10,461 bases of DNA from an uncultured Bacteroidota bacterium (GTDB taxonomy: Bacteria > Bacteroidota > Bacteroidia > Chitinophagales > Chitinophagaceae): assembly GCA_903913355.1 (NCBI GenBank), contig CAIWKU010000020.1:1-10461 (forward strand). Reading direction: 5' to 3'. The position numbers and the translations under genes are program-made. The notes beneath the pieces were generated by a model, which worked only from the letters and a program-made list of their open reading frames with translations, did not search any database and had not been told where the DNA came from. Positions 1 through 6,436 of the stretch are shown here, one piece after another (position 1 is the stretch's first letter; each line of letters opens with the position of its first letter).

Positions 1-1
1 G

Positions 2-1249
2 ACTGCAGCGGTTGATCCCAAAGCAAGAAAAATGAAATTTGATGATGAACTGATGGGTCAATTGATCCGTTTTGTTTCCTCACACGAAGTGGGACATACC
101 CTGGGTCTTCGTCATAATATGGGTAGCAGCAGCAAAACACCCGTTGAAAACCTACGTAATAAAGCATGGGTAGAAGCCAATGGACATACTGCTTCTATTA
201 TGGATTATGCCCGTTTCAATTATGTAGCACAGCCGGAAGATAATATCAGTGAAATGGGTTTGTTCCCCAGAATTGGTGATTATGATAAATGGGCTATTGA
301 ATGGGGTTATAAATACCTGGGTGAGTCAGATATTGATAAAGACAAAAAGATCAATAACAAATGGATTGTTGACAGAATTGGCGCCAATCCACGTTTATGG
401 TTTGGTGGTGAAGGTGGAAACCCCGATCCACGTGCGCAAACAGAAGATCTGGGTGATAACAGCGTTAAAGCCAGCGAATATGGTATCAAGAACCTGAAAC
501 GTATTTTACCCGCTTTACCAGAATGGACCAAAGAAGAAGCCGATCATTATGAGAACCTGAGTGATATGTATGGACAGGTGATTGGTCAGTTTGGTCGTTA
601 TATGGGGCATGTTACCAAAAATGTAGGTGGCTACTATGAAACTTTCAAAAGTCTGGAACAACCCGGTGATGTTTACGAAGCAACACCTAAAGCCATTCAG
701 AAAGAAGCTGTTGCCTTTTTAAATAAGCAATTGTTTGAAACACCCACCTGGTTACTGGATAAAAGTGTTCTGAATAAAATACAGGCACCAGCAAATCTTG
801 AAAGACTTCAATCACTTCAGGCTTCTACATTAAACAGTTTACTTGACGAACAGAGACTTTTCAGATTAGTTGCCGCAACCAATCGTTTTGGTGCCAATAC
901 CTATGGCATTGATGAAATGATGGATGATGTAAGAAAAGGTGTTTGGAGTGAACTGAGTACCAAAAAGCCGATTGATGCTTACAGAAGAAATCTGCAAAAA
1001 ACTTTCGCAGAAAAACTGATCAGCCTGATTACACCGGCACCTGCTTCATCTGCAATAGTAGTGAATGGCCGTGTATTTATGCCTGCACCAAGTGCTAAGA
1101 ATACGGATGTCAGTTCAGAAGTAAGGGGACAGTTAAGAACCCTTCAATCTGAAATCAATGCCGCTATTCCGGGTACTTCTGAAAAACTCAGTAAATACCA
1201 TTTACAGGATGTAGCAGACAGAATTAAGAAAGCATTGGATCCAAAATAA
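2..1249 (+). CDS. Zinc-dependent metalloprotease (met-zincin, DUF4953 type), C-terminal part
   Basis: The reading frame is open from the left edge of the window, so the gene starts upstream. The ATG at 32 lies inside the domain and is not the true start. Counting from that Met, residues 18-28 form HEVGHTLGLRH, the metzincin zinc site HExxHxxGxxH: three zinc-ligand histidines (18, 22, 28) and the catalytic Glu19. SIMDY around Met57 fits the Met-turn that follows. The later sequence, including ARFNYVAQPED, matches large secreted Bacteroidota proteins with DUF5117/DUF5118 upstream and a DUF4953 met-zincin domain, typically around 800 residues, so about half is visible. The last ~250 residues are mostly helical with no motif I recognise. 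Such proteins are presumed peptidases of the periplasm or cell surface; the natural substrate is unknown. Any signal peptide would lie outside the window. The gene is followed by a strong terminator. Confidence 0.9.
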   Translation, partial: TAAVDPKARKMKFDDELMGQLIRFVSSHEVGHTLGLRHNMGSSSKTPVENLRNKAWVEANGHTASIMDYARFNYVAQPEDNISEMGLFPRIGDYDKWAIEWGYKYLGESDIDKDKKINNKWIVDRIGANPRLWFGGEGGNPDPRAQTEDLGDNSVKASEYGIKNLKRILPALPEWTKEEADHYENLSDMYGQVIGQFGRYMGHVTKNVGGYYETFKSLEQPGDVYEATPKAIQKEAVAFLNKQLFETPTWLLDKSVLNKIQAPANLERLQSLQASTLNSLLDEQRLFRLVAATNRFGANTYGIDEMMDDVRKGVWSELSTKKPIDAYRRNLQKTFAEKLISLITPAPASSAIVVNGRVFMPAPSAKNTDVSSEVRGQLRTLQSEINAAIPGTSEKLSKYHLQDVADRIKKALDPK

Positions 1250-1270
1250 TCCCATCCTATTTTATAGTTC

Positions 1271-1300
1271 AAAGCCGGTGATTACTCACCGGCTTTTTTT
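1271..1300 (+). terminator. Rho-independent terminator after the metalloprotease gene
   Basis: A perfect 11-bp stem (AAAGCCGGTGA at 1271-1281 with its complement at 1286-1296) encloses the 4-base loop TTAC. The T run reaches 1300, and its first three Ts also pair with the AAA at the base of the stem. It begins 21 bases after the metalloprotease stop codon. It should end that transcript and separate it from the next gene on the same strand. Confidence 0.88.
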
Positions 1301-1310
1301 GCGCAGTTTT

Positions 1311-1324
1311 TACAAAAGTTTGTA
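1311..1324. repeat. Short palindrome upstream of the small exported-protein gene
   Basis: TACAAA and TTTGTA form a perfect 6-bp inverted repeat around a 2-base centre (AG). It lies just after the terminator and about 46 bases before the ATG at 1371. That is a plausible place for an operator or upstream promoter element, but a 6-bp palindrome in AT-rich DNA can occur by chance and no known regulator motif is recognised. Confidence 0.25.
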
Positions 1325-1370
1325 AATCTATTCCCGGTAAGCACTACGCCGATAACCTACCTTTATGTAA

Positions 1371-2093
1371 ATGTTTGTTATGAAACTGTTATGCTGCTTA
1401 TTTGCCGGGTTATTTTTTTTACAGGTCAGCGCTCAGGACAAACCCATTATCTGGGGATATCTCAAAGACGGTATCACACATGAACCTATTGCGCTGGCCA
1501 GTATTACGAATATCAATACCAAACAAACAGTTATCACAAGTGGTGCAGGACGTTTTGCTATCAGCATTTCAGAAAAGCAGGTAATTTCTTTTGCCGCTGT
1601 GGGCTATCAACTGGATACGATTCATTTTGAAGGGAAATATCTTTCACAGGATACGATATGGCTTTCCTTATCTCCTCTTGCGCATGATTTAGGCAATGTT
1701 ACTGTATCCGCACGCGGATGGAGTGTTTACCAATTGGATAGTATTGAAAGAAGAAAAGATTTTTTACAAGGTATTGTTAGTTATACCATTCCCACTATAG
1801 CACAAGCCAATTCAGGTGCGGGTATTGCCTTGAATATTGACAGGTTCTCGAGACATGAAAGAAATAAAAGAAAAGCGTTTGCCTTTTTTGAAGCCAGAGA
1901 AAAAGAAGCGTATACCGATTATCGATTCCCTGCCTCGTTGGTGGTGAAATACAGCGGCTTAAAAAATGAACAGTTACAACAGTTTCTGCAACAATACAGA
2001 CCCAGCAGTGAATGGTTAAGAGCGCATAAAACAGAAGAAGATATTGAGTATTATATCAATGACAAATTGAAACTGTTTTTTAAGAGAGGATAA
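1371..2093 (+). CDS. Exported protein with carboxypeptidase-regulatory-like N-terminal domain, function unknown
   Basis: 240 residues. The N-terminus is a signal peptide: Lys5, a hydrophobic stretch (LLCCLFAGLFFLQV) and a signal peptidase I-like site VSA|Q after residue 21. Residues ~25-100 look like the beta-sandwich carboxypeptidase-regulatory-like domain common in Bacteroidota. Features are a GYLKDGITHEPIALASI opening, a central GAGRFAISI strand and SFAAVGYQLDTI, the pattern found at the start of TonB-dependent receptors and many stand-alone surface proteins. The remaining ~140 residues (LGNVTVSARGW onward) are rich in charged and aromatic residues and match no family I know. There is no beta-barrel and no lipobox. 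A second in-frame ATG at 1380 would give a more typical MKLL leader; the sequence does not decide between them. The gene stands alone between a terminator and a convergent gene. A periplasmic or outer-membrane-associated role is inferred; no reaction can be assigned. Confidence 0.8.
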   Translation: MFVMKLLCCLFAGLFFLQVSAQDKPIIWGYLKDGITHEPIALASITNINTKQTVITSGAGRFAISISEKQVISFAAVGYQLDTIHFEGKYLSQDTIWLSLSPLAHDLGNVTVSARGWSVYQLDSIERRKDFLQGIVSYTIPTIAQANSGAGIALNIDRFSRHERNKRKAFAFFEAREKEAYTDYRFPASLVVKYSGLKNEQLQQFLQQYRPSSEWLRAHKTEEDIEYYINDKLKLFFKRG

Positions 2094-2096
2094 TTT

Positions 2097-2138
2097 GTTG
2101 CGAGTTACAGGTTAGGGGGTACTTGTTAATTTAGTAAT
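2097..2138. repeat. Degenerate 7-base tandem units in the convergent spacer
   Basis: Starting 4 bases after the stop codon at 2093, the spacer splits into heptamers that mostly start with GTT: GTTGCGA, then GTTACAG, GTTAGGG, GGTACTT and GTTAATT, with a sixth degenerate unit (TAGTAAT) to 2138. The spacer lies between two genes that converge. No hairpin terminator is visible in it on either strand. Confidence 0.4.
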
Positions 2139-2158
2139 TGCTCTTTTGTTTTGATTAT

Positions 2159-3439
2159 TTATTCGTATCGGAGGGCTACAATAGGATTTAGTCGGGCGGC
2201 TTTCATGGCAGGGTAGATACCTGCGGCAAGGCCCACTATTGAACAGATTACGATTCCGATAATGACCCATCCCCAGGGAACCACAAAGCCTGTTTTCAGA
2301 ACAATGGAGAATAAGTTACCTACCAACACTCCGAGGATAATTCCAAAAAATGCTCCCAGTAAACTAATGATCAGGCTTTCGAATAAAAATTGCTGACGTA
2401 CATTTTTGCTTTTACCACCAATTGCTTTAATCAGTCCTACTTCTTTTGTCCGTTCATTTACAGCCACCAGCATAATATTCATTAAACCAATGGCAGCTCC
2501 GATGAGGGTAATTAATCCGATAGCACCTGCGGAGCCTGTTATACTACTTAAAAATCCAATAAATAATTCGGCAAATTTATCACTGCGCTCTACTACAAAA
2601 TTAATATCGTCTGTTGGTTCCAGTTTGCGCACTGCCCTGAATACAGAAGTAGCTTCATCAGTTGCCACATCCAGTTCAGCCACATTGCCTACCATCACTC
2701 CAATCAGATAAGAGGGGTTAGCATTTTTGAAATGGCGGACATTGGTATAAGAAGTCAGGATTACATCATCCTGACGCATCATGGCACTGGACCCTTTACT
2801 TTTCAATAAGCCTACCACCCGGTAAGGAACACTTCCTATCCGGATAATTTTTTCTAAACATTTTTCCGGTTTATCACCAAATAGTTTTGCAGCCACATTG
2901 CTTCCGATCAAACACACATTTCTGCCACTTTGCAGATCCAGGTTATTCAGATTTCTACCCTGATCGATGGCATAGCCATTTACCAAGAGGTAATTTTCAT
3001 CGCCTCCCCAAATAGTTATCTGAGGGTTGGTTTTCACTTCCTCATAGTGAATTTCCTGGGCGCCGGGGCCTCTGCGGTAAATGCTGATTAAAGCACCCGG
3101 AAAATCGTAATTGGTTTTAAAAAACTCAGCTTCTTCTTTGCGTATGGGTTTCCCCAGGTTAGATTTCTTTTCTTTTAGCCCTCTTCTTTTCTTTTCGAAA
3201 TCCCCGTTTCGCCCATTTCCATTAAAATTGACCCTGGATTCTTTAAAGCGGATATTAAAGGCATTGGCCCCCATTGAAGAGAAACTTTCCTTCAGACTCT
3301 GGTTCATGGCCTGGATGGCCGTAATAATCCCAATCAGGGCCATAATACCGAAAGCAATGATCGCCACAGTAATACCGGTTCTCAGTTTATTGCTGCGAAC
3401 ATTACGCCATGCCAGTGATAAAGAATCCAGAATTGTCAT
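2159..3439 (-). CDS. ABC transporter permease, MacB/FtsX type
   Basis: 426 residues from the ATG at 3439, preceded by AAAAGGG. An in-frame ATG at 3499 would add 20 residues, but it lies in the upstream stem-loop and the extra residues do not look conserved. Layout: a short cytoplasmic start with the usual WRNVRSNKLRT motif, TM1 (~21-45), a large periplasmic domain (~46-298, MacB-PCD type), then three TM segments (~301-327, 352-380, 387-410). Hallmarks are NERTKEVGLIKAIGG after TM2, the probable coupling region to the ATPase, and GIYPAMKAARLNPIVALRYE at the C-terminus. Proteins of this family work as dimers with a MacB/LolD-like ATPase, often with a MacA-like adaptor, in mechanotransmission-type export of peptides, antibiotics or lipoproteins; the substrate here is unknown. 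Residues ~72-103 are unusually rich in Lys, Arg, Asn and Gly. It follows nuoN on the same strand after 92 bases. Neither an ATPase nor an adaptor gene is present in the window. Confidence 0.88.
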   Translation of the reverse strand: MTILDSLSLAWRNVRSNKLRTGITVAIIAFGIMALIGIITAIQAMNQSLKESFSSMGANAFNIRFKESRVNFNGNGRNGDFEKKRRGLKEKKSNLGKPIRKEEAEFFKTNYDFPGALISIYRRGPGAQEIHYEEVKTNPQITIWGGDENYLLVNGYAIDQGRNLNNLDLQSGRNVCLIGSNVAAKLFGDKPEKCLEKIIRIGSVPYRVVGLLKSKGSSAMMRQDDVILTSYTNVRHFKNANPSYLIGVMVGNVAELDVATDEATSVFRAVRKLEPTDDINFVVERSDKFAELFIGFLSSITGSAGAIGLITLIGAAIGLMNIMLVAVNERTKEVGLIKAIGGKSKNVRQQFLFESLIISLLGAFFGIILGVLVGNLFSIVLKTGFVVPWGWVIIGIVICSIVGLAAGIYPAMKAARLNPIVALRYE

Positions 3440-3476
3440 GCATTTACCCTTTTCATCATATAATCGACCCGATAAA

Positions 3477-3521
3477 GATAATTGCCAATTCCCGAACACC
3501 GGGAATTGAGGTCGATAATTG
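3477..3521 (-). repeat. Stem-loop framed by direct repeats, between nuoN and the ABC permease
   Basis: CAATTCCCG (3486-3494) and CGGGAATTG (3500-3508) form a perfect 9-bp stem with a 5-base loop. The direct repeat GATAATTG occurs on both sides (3477-3484 and 3514-3521). An outer 7-bp inverted pair, ATCGACC (3463-3469) and GGTCGAT (3510-3516), could extend the structure. On the transcribed strand the hairpin starts 23 bases after the nuoN stop codon. It lacks the T tract of an intrinsic terminator, so an attenuator, a 3'-end stabiliser or processing site, or a small palindromic repeat are all possible. Confidence 0.55.
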
Positions 3522-3531
3522 TGAAGAACGG

Positions 3532-4920
3532 TTAAAAATAGAAGCTATTGAGCACCAGGGAAGGAAATACGCCAAATAAAATGATCAATACAGCTAATAT
3601 AAGCAAGGCATTTTTAAAGCCACTACTGATCCCGGTTGTTTCCGCATCGCCTTCTTTAAAGTACATGGCCTGTATGAGTCTGAAATAATAATATACACTT
3701 ATTGCCGCAAATACTACGGCAACCACTACCAGCCACAATGCCCCCCCTGCTTTTACTACGGATGCCAGCATATAGTATTTGGCAAAAAAACCAGCTGTAA
3801 GTGGAATCCCTGCCAAAGAAAGCAGAAAAATGGTATTGGTAAAAGCAAGTACAGGTTCTGATTTTGCCAGTCCGTTATACCCGTCAAACGTGTAATCCTT
3901 CATCTTAATCAGGATCGCAAAAATGCCGATAGTCGCTAAACTGTAGGCGACAGCATATAAAAGGATACCTTCTTTTGCCAGATCATTATTACTATACAAA
4001 GCAAACAACATAAACCCGGCCTGGGCAATACTTGAATAAGCAAGCATGCGTTTAACACTCTGTTGGAAAACAGCGGTGATATTACCGATCAGTAAAGTGG
4101 CAATAATTACAAAAGAGAGCAGTATTTTCCAGGTAGGACCTAATGCCTGTGTATTAGATTCAAATAAACGAATAAACGCGATAAACCCCGCAGACTTTAC
4201 AATGGTTGCCATAAAAGAAGTGAATACAGAAGGGGCTCCATCATATACATCGGGTGTCCAGAAATGAAATGGCGCAGCTGATACTTTAAAACACATAGAA
4301 GCAAAAAGCAAGAGTATACCGGCAACTTCAATAAAAGAGGCTTTCACCGGCAATCCTGCAGCCGGGGCATCATGTAACACACCCAGCGCAAAACTTCCTG
4401 TTGCCCCATAGATAAGCACAATACCCATCAACATAATTCCTGTTGAAAAAGAACCCATCAGGAAATATTTCAGGGAAGCTTCGTTACTTTTTAGATTTCT
4501 TTTATCTGCCCCAGTAAGGATATAAAGGGGGATTGACAGAATTTCTATTCCGATAAATAACATCAGCAGTCCATTAAAACTGGTAAGAATACTCACTCCG
4601 CATAAAACAAAAAAGATCAATGCATAATATTCAGAAACATGTATACCCGTTTTTTCAATATCCTTTCCGCTTAATATTACATAGATCAGTGTTGCAGTAA
4701 TAGCAATTGAATTAAAGAACATGCCGAATTTGTCAAACTGAAGCATGCCATGTGTGTTCACATGAAACTCCCATATTCCATAGGTGTTCAGCAGATTTGC
4801 AACAAGCAATACCAGCAAACTAATGATCGCTGTATAAGTAATACTTGATCTCTTTGTTGTAATAATACCACTGAACATCATTACTACACCCAATAAAGCG
4901 GAAACTATGATTGCATTCAT
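3532..4920 (-). CDS. nuoN: NADH-quinone oxidoreductase subunit N
   Basis: 462 residues, the normal length for NuoN, an antiporter-like proton-channel subunit of complex I in the inner membrane, placed next to NuoK. The protein is almost entirely hydrophobic helices, about 14 by eye. Key residues expected in the channel are visible: Glu126 in GIEILSIPLY, Lys212 in MCFKVSAAPFHFWTPDVYDGAP, Lys242 in TIVKSAGF, and Lys381 in AGFFAKYYML, the terminal channel lysine. The motif VKRMLAYSSIAQAGFML (~289-305) is the standard proton_antipo_M signature. The start ATG gives MNAIIVSALLGVVMMFSG, a sensible first helix. It is the last nuo gene, 55 bases after nuoM, and completes the membrane arm. No residue expected to be essential is missing. 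Confidence 0.96.
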   Translation of the reverse strand: MNAIIVSALLGVVMMFSGIITTKRSSITYTAIISLLVLLVANLLNTYGIWEFHVNTHGMLQFDKFGMFFNSIAITATLIYVILSGKDIEKTGIHVSEYYALIFFVLCGVSILTSFNGLLMLFIGIEILSIPLYILTGADKRNLKSNEASLKYFLMGSFSTGIMLMGIVLIYGATGSFALGVLHDAPAAGLPVKASFIEVAGILLLFASMCFKVSAAPFHFWTPDVYDGAPSVFTSFMATIVKSAGFIAFIRLFESNTQALGPTWKILLSFVIIATLLIGNITAVFQQSVKRMLAYSSIAQAGFMLFALYSNNDLAKEGILLYAVAYSLATIGIFAILIKMKDYTFDGYNGLAKSEPVLAFTNTIFLLSLAGIPLTAGFFAKYYMLASVVKAGGALWLVVVAVVFAAISVYYYFRLIQAMYFKEGDAETTGISSGFKNALLILAVLIILFGVFPSLVLNSFYF

Positions 4921-4975
4921 AAAACTTATCTTTCAGCAAGTGCCCTTTTAAGAAGAACACCCGCCTGATTCTACA

Positions 4976-6409
4976 TTAATGGTTTACCAATATTGCGTTT
5001 ACCGTATCCTTTGTCAGATCGATCATCGGTTGAGGGTATACGCCTAATACGATCACTGTAATAGCCAGTATTACCAGTACCAGTTGAATATTACCGCTGA
5101 TCTCTACTGCATTTTCTGTAGCGGCTACTGTGTTACCGTACAACACTTTCTGAATCATATTCAATGTGTATACGGCAGCTAATATGATACTGATACCGGC
5201 TGCTGCCGCTATCCATATATTGTACTGGAACAATCCGTTAAACATGAGGAACTCGCCTATAAATGCATTGGTAAGCGGAAGAGCAATGTTTGCCAGGCTC
5301 ATTACCACCAGCAGAATAGCCAGTACAGGTGCTTTTTGCGCAAGTCCGCCCAGATCGATGAATTTTCTTGTTCCCAGTTTCTGTTCAATTACATCAGCCA
5401 CAATCCACAAGCCCAATACATTGATACCATGGTTAAACATCTGGATCATTACCCCTTCCAGACCTGTTTTATTCTGTGTAAAAATTGCAGCACACATCAG
5501 ACCAATATGCGCAATAGATGAATAAGCTATCAGTCGTTTGATATCATCTTGGCGGATGGCGATCAATGATGCATAAATCATTCCTATTACAGAAAGTATA
5601 ATAATGATATTAGCGAACTGCACAGAAGCATTCGGGAATACCGGCAGTAGCCAGCGTACTACAGCAAAAATTCCCATCTTAACCATAATACCGCTCATAA
5701 CCATCGTAGTAGCTGTTGGCGATTGTTCGTATGCATCGGGCTGCCAGGTATGGAATGGAAATATCGGCATCTTAATGGCAAATGCAATAAAGAAAAGCCA
5801 AAAAATAAAATTCTCCTGTTTGCCTGATAAATGAATATGATAAAAAGATTTTAAGGCAAAGGAATGATCATTTGTATGAAAATAAAGAAACAGGATACCC
5901 ACCAGCATTAACAGGGAACCAAGGAAAGTATAGATAAAGAATTTAAACGTGACAGCAATCCTTTTTTCGCCACCCCATATGGAGCAAAGAAAATATACCG
6001 GAATCAATGCTAGTTCCCAGAAGAAATAAAATACCAAAGCATCAGCTGCCGTAAATACGCCCATAAGCCCGGCCTGTGATAATAGCATCAATCCATAAAA
6101 ACCACTGGACTGTTTATAGTTATTCTTGAAGATCGCAGCAAAAATAAGTGGGAATGAAACTGCTGTGAGCAGGCATAACATTTTACCCATTCCATCCGTC
6201 ATCAAGGCAAACCGGCTTCCTAGTGTAGGTAACCAGGCTGCATCATAAGAAAGTTGTCCGGGGTAACAATTGAAAACAGCCGTAAATGCAATTAGCAGTG
6301 TAATCACAGAAGACAGCACTGACCATGTTTTAACGGCTTTATCGTTTTTTATAAAAAAACTGACCAAACCGGTAAGCAAAGGGATCAATATCAATAAAAC
6401 AGGAATCAT
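4976..6409 (-). CDS. nuoM: NADH-quinone oxidoreductase subunit M
   Basis: 477 residues, close to the usual ~480-510 of NuoM, the middle antiporter-like proton pump of complex I between NuoL and NuoN. Visible hallmarks are Glu132 in FFWELALIPVYFL (TM5 channel glutamate) and Lys213 in AIKMPIFPFHTWQPDAYEQSP (TM7 lysine). Lys244 in MSGIMVKMGIFA and Glu386 in NAFIGEFLMFNG are also present. NuoM carries Glu where NuoL and NuoN have Lys at this last site, and that separates it from its paralogues. IKRLIAYSSIAHIGLM (~290-305) is the family signature. It starts 27 bases after nuoL with an A-rich leader (AAAGAAAG just upstream) and is followed after 55 bases by nuoN, in the canonical L-M-N order. Confidence 0.97.
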   Translation of the reverse strand: MIPVLLILIPLLTGLVSFFIKNDKAVKTWSVLSSVITLLIAFTAVFNCYPGQLSYDAAWLPTLGSRFALMTDGMGKMLCLLTAVSFPLIFAAIFKNNYKQSSGFYGLMLLSQAGLMGVFTAADALVFYFFWELALIPVYFLCSIWGGEKRIAVTFKFFIYTFLGSLLMLVGILFLYFHTNDHSFALKSFYHIHLSGKQENFIFWLFFIAFAIKMPIFPFHTWQPDAYEQSPTATTMVMSGIMVKMGIFAVVRWLLPVFPNASVQFANIIIILSVIGMIYASLIAIRQDDIKRLIAYSSIAHIGLMCAAIFTQNKTGLEGVMIQMFNHGINVLGLWIVADVIEQKLGTRKFIDLGGLAQKAPVLAILLVVMSLANIALPLTNAFIGEFLMFNGLFQYNIWIAAAAGISIILAAVYTLNMIQKVLYGNTVAATENAVEISGNIQLVLVILAITVIVLGVYPQPMIDLTKDTVNAILVNH

Positions 6410-6436
6410 ATTCTTTCTTTATCGCAACAAAGCAGT

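Noticed and set aside
1358..1365. TACCTTTA, near the Bacteroidota -7 element TAnnTTTG, ahead of the exported-protein gene
   Set aside because: The final G is missing, no -33 TTTG lies at the right spacing, and transcription would begin almost at the start codon.
3474..3481. TATCTTTA on the minus strand as a possible promoter for the ABC permease
   Set aside because: Only a 7 of 8 match to TAnnTTTG and no upstream -33 element at about 20 bases; too weak in AT-rich DNA.
3440..3499. 20-residue N-terminal extension of the ABC permease from the ATG at 3499
   Set aside because: The extension overlaps the stem-loop and has no conserved character, whereas the ATG at 3439 gives a standard family N-terminus with an AAAAGGG leader.
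3111..3509. 132-residue open frame on the + strand opposite the ABC permease
   Set aside because: It lies antisense to a well-supported family member, is rich in Ser/Phe/Leu/Pro as complement-strand frames of membrane proteins are, and has no recognisable domain or leader.
5166..5525. 119-residue open frame on the + strand opposite nuoM
   Set aside because: Complement-strand shadow of a conserved membrane protein; the composition mirrors nuoM codons and there is no independent support.
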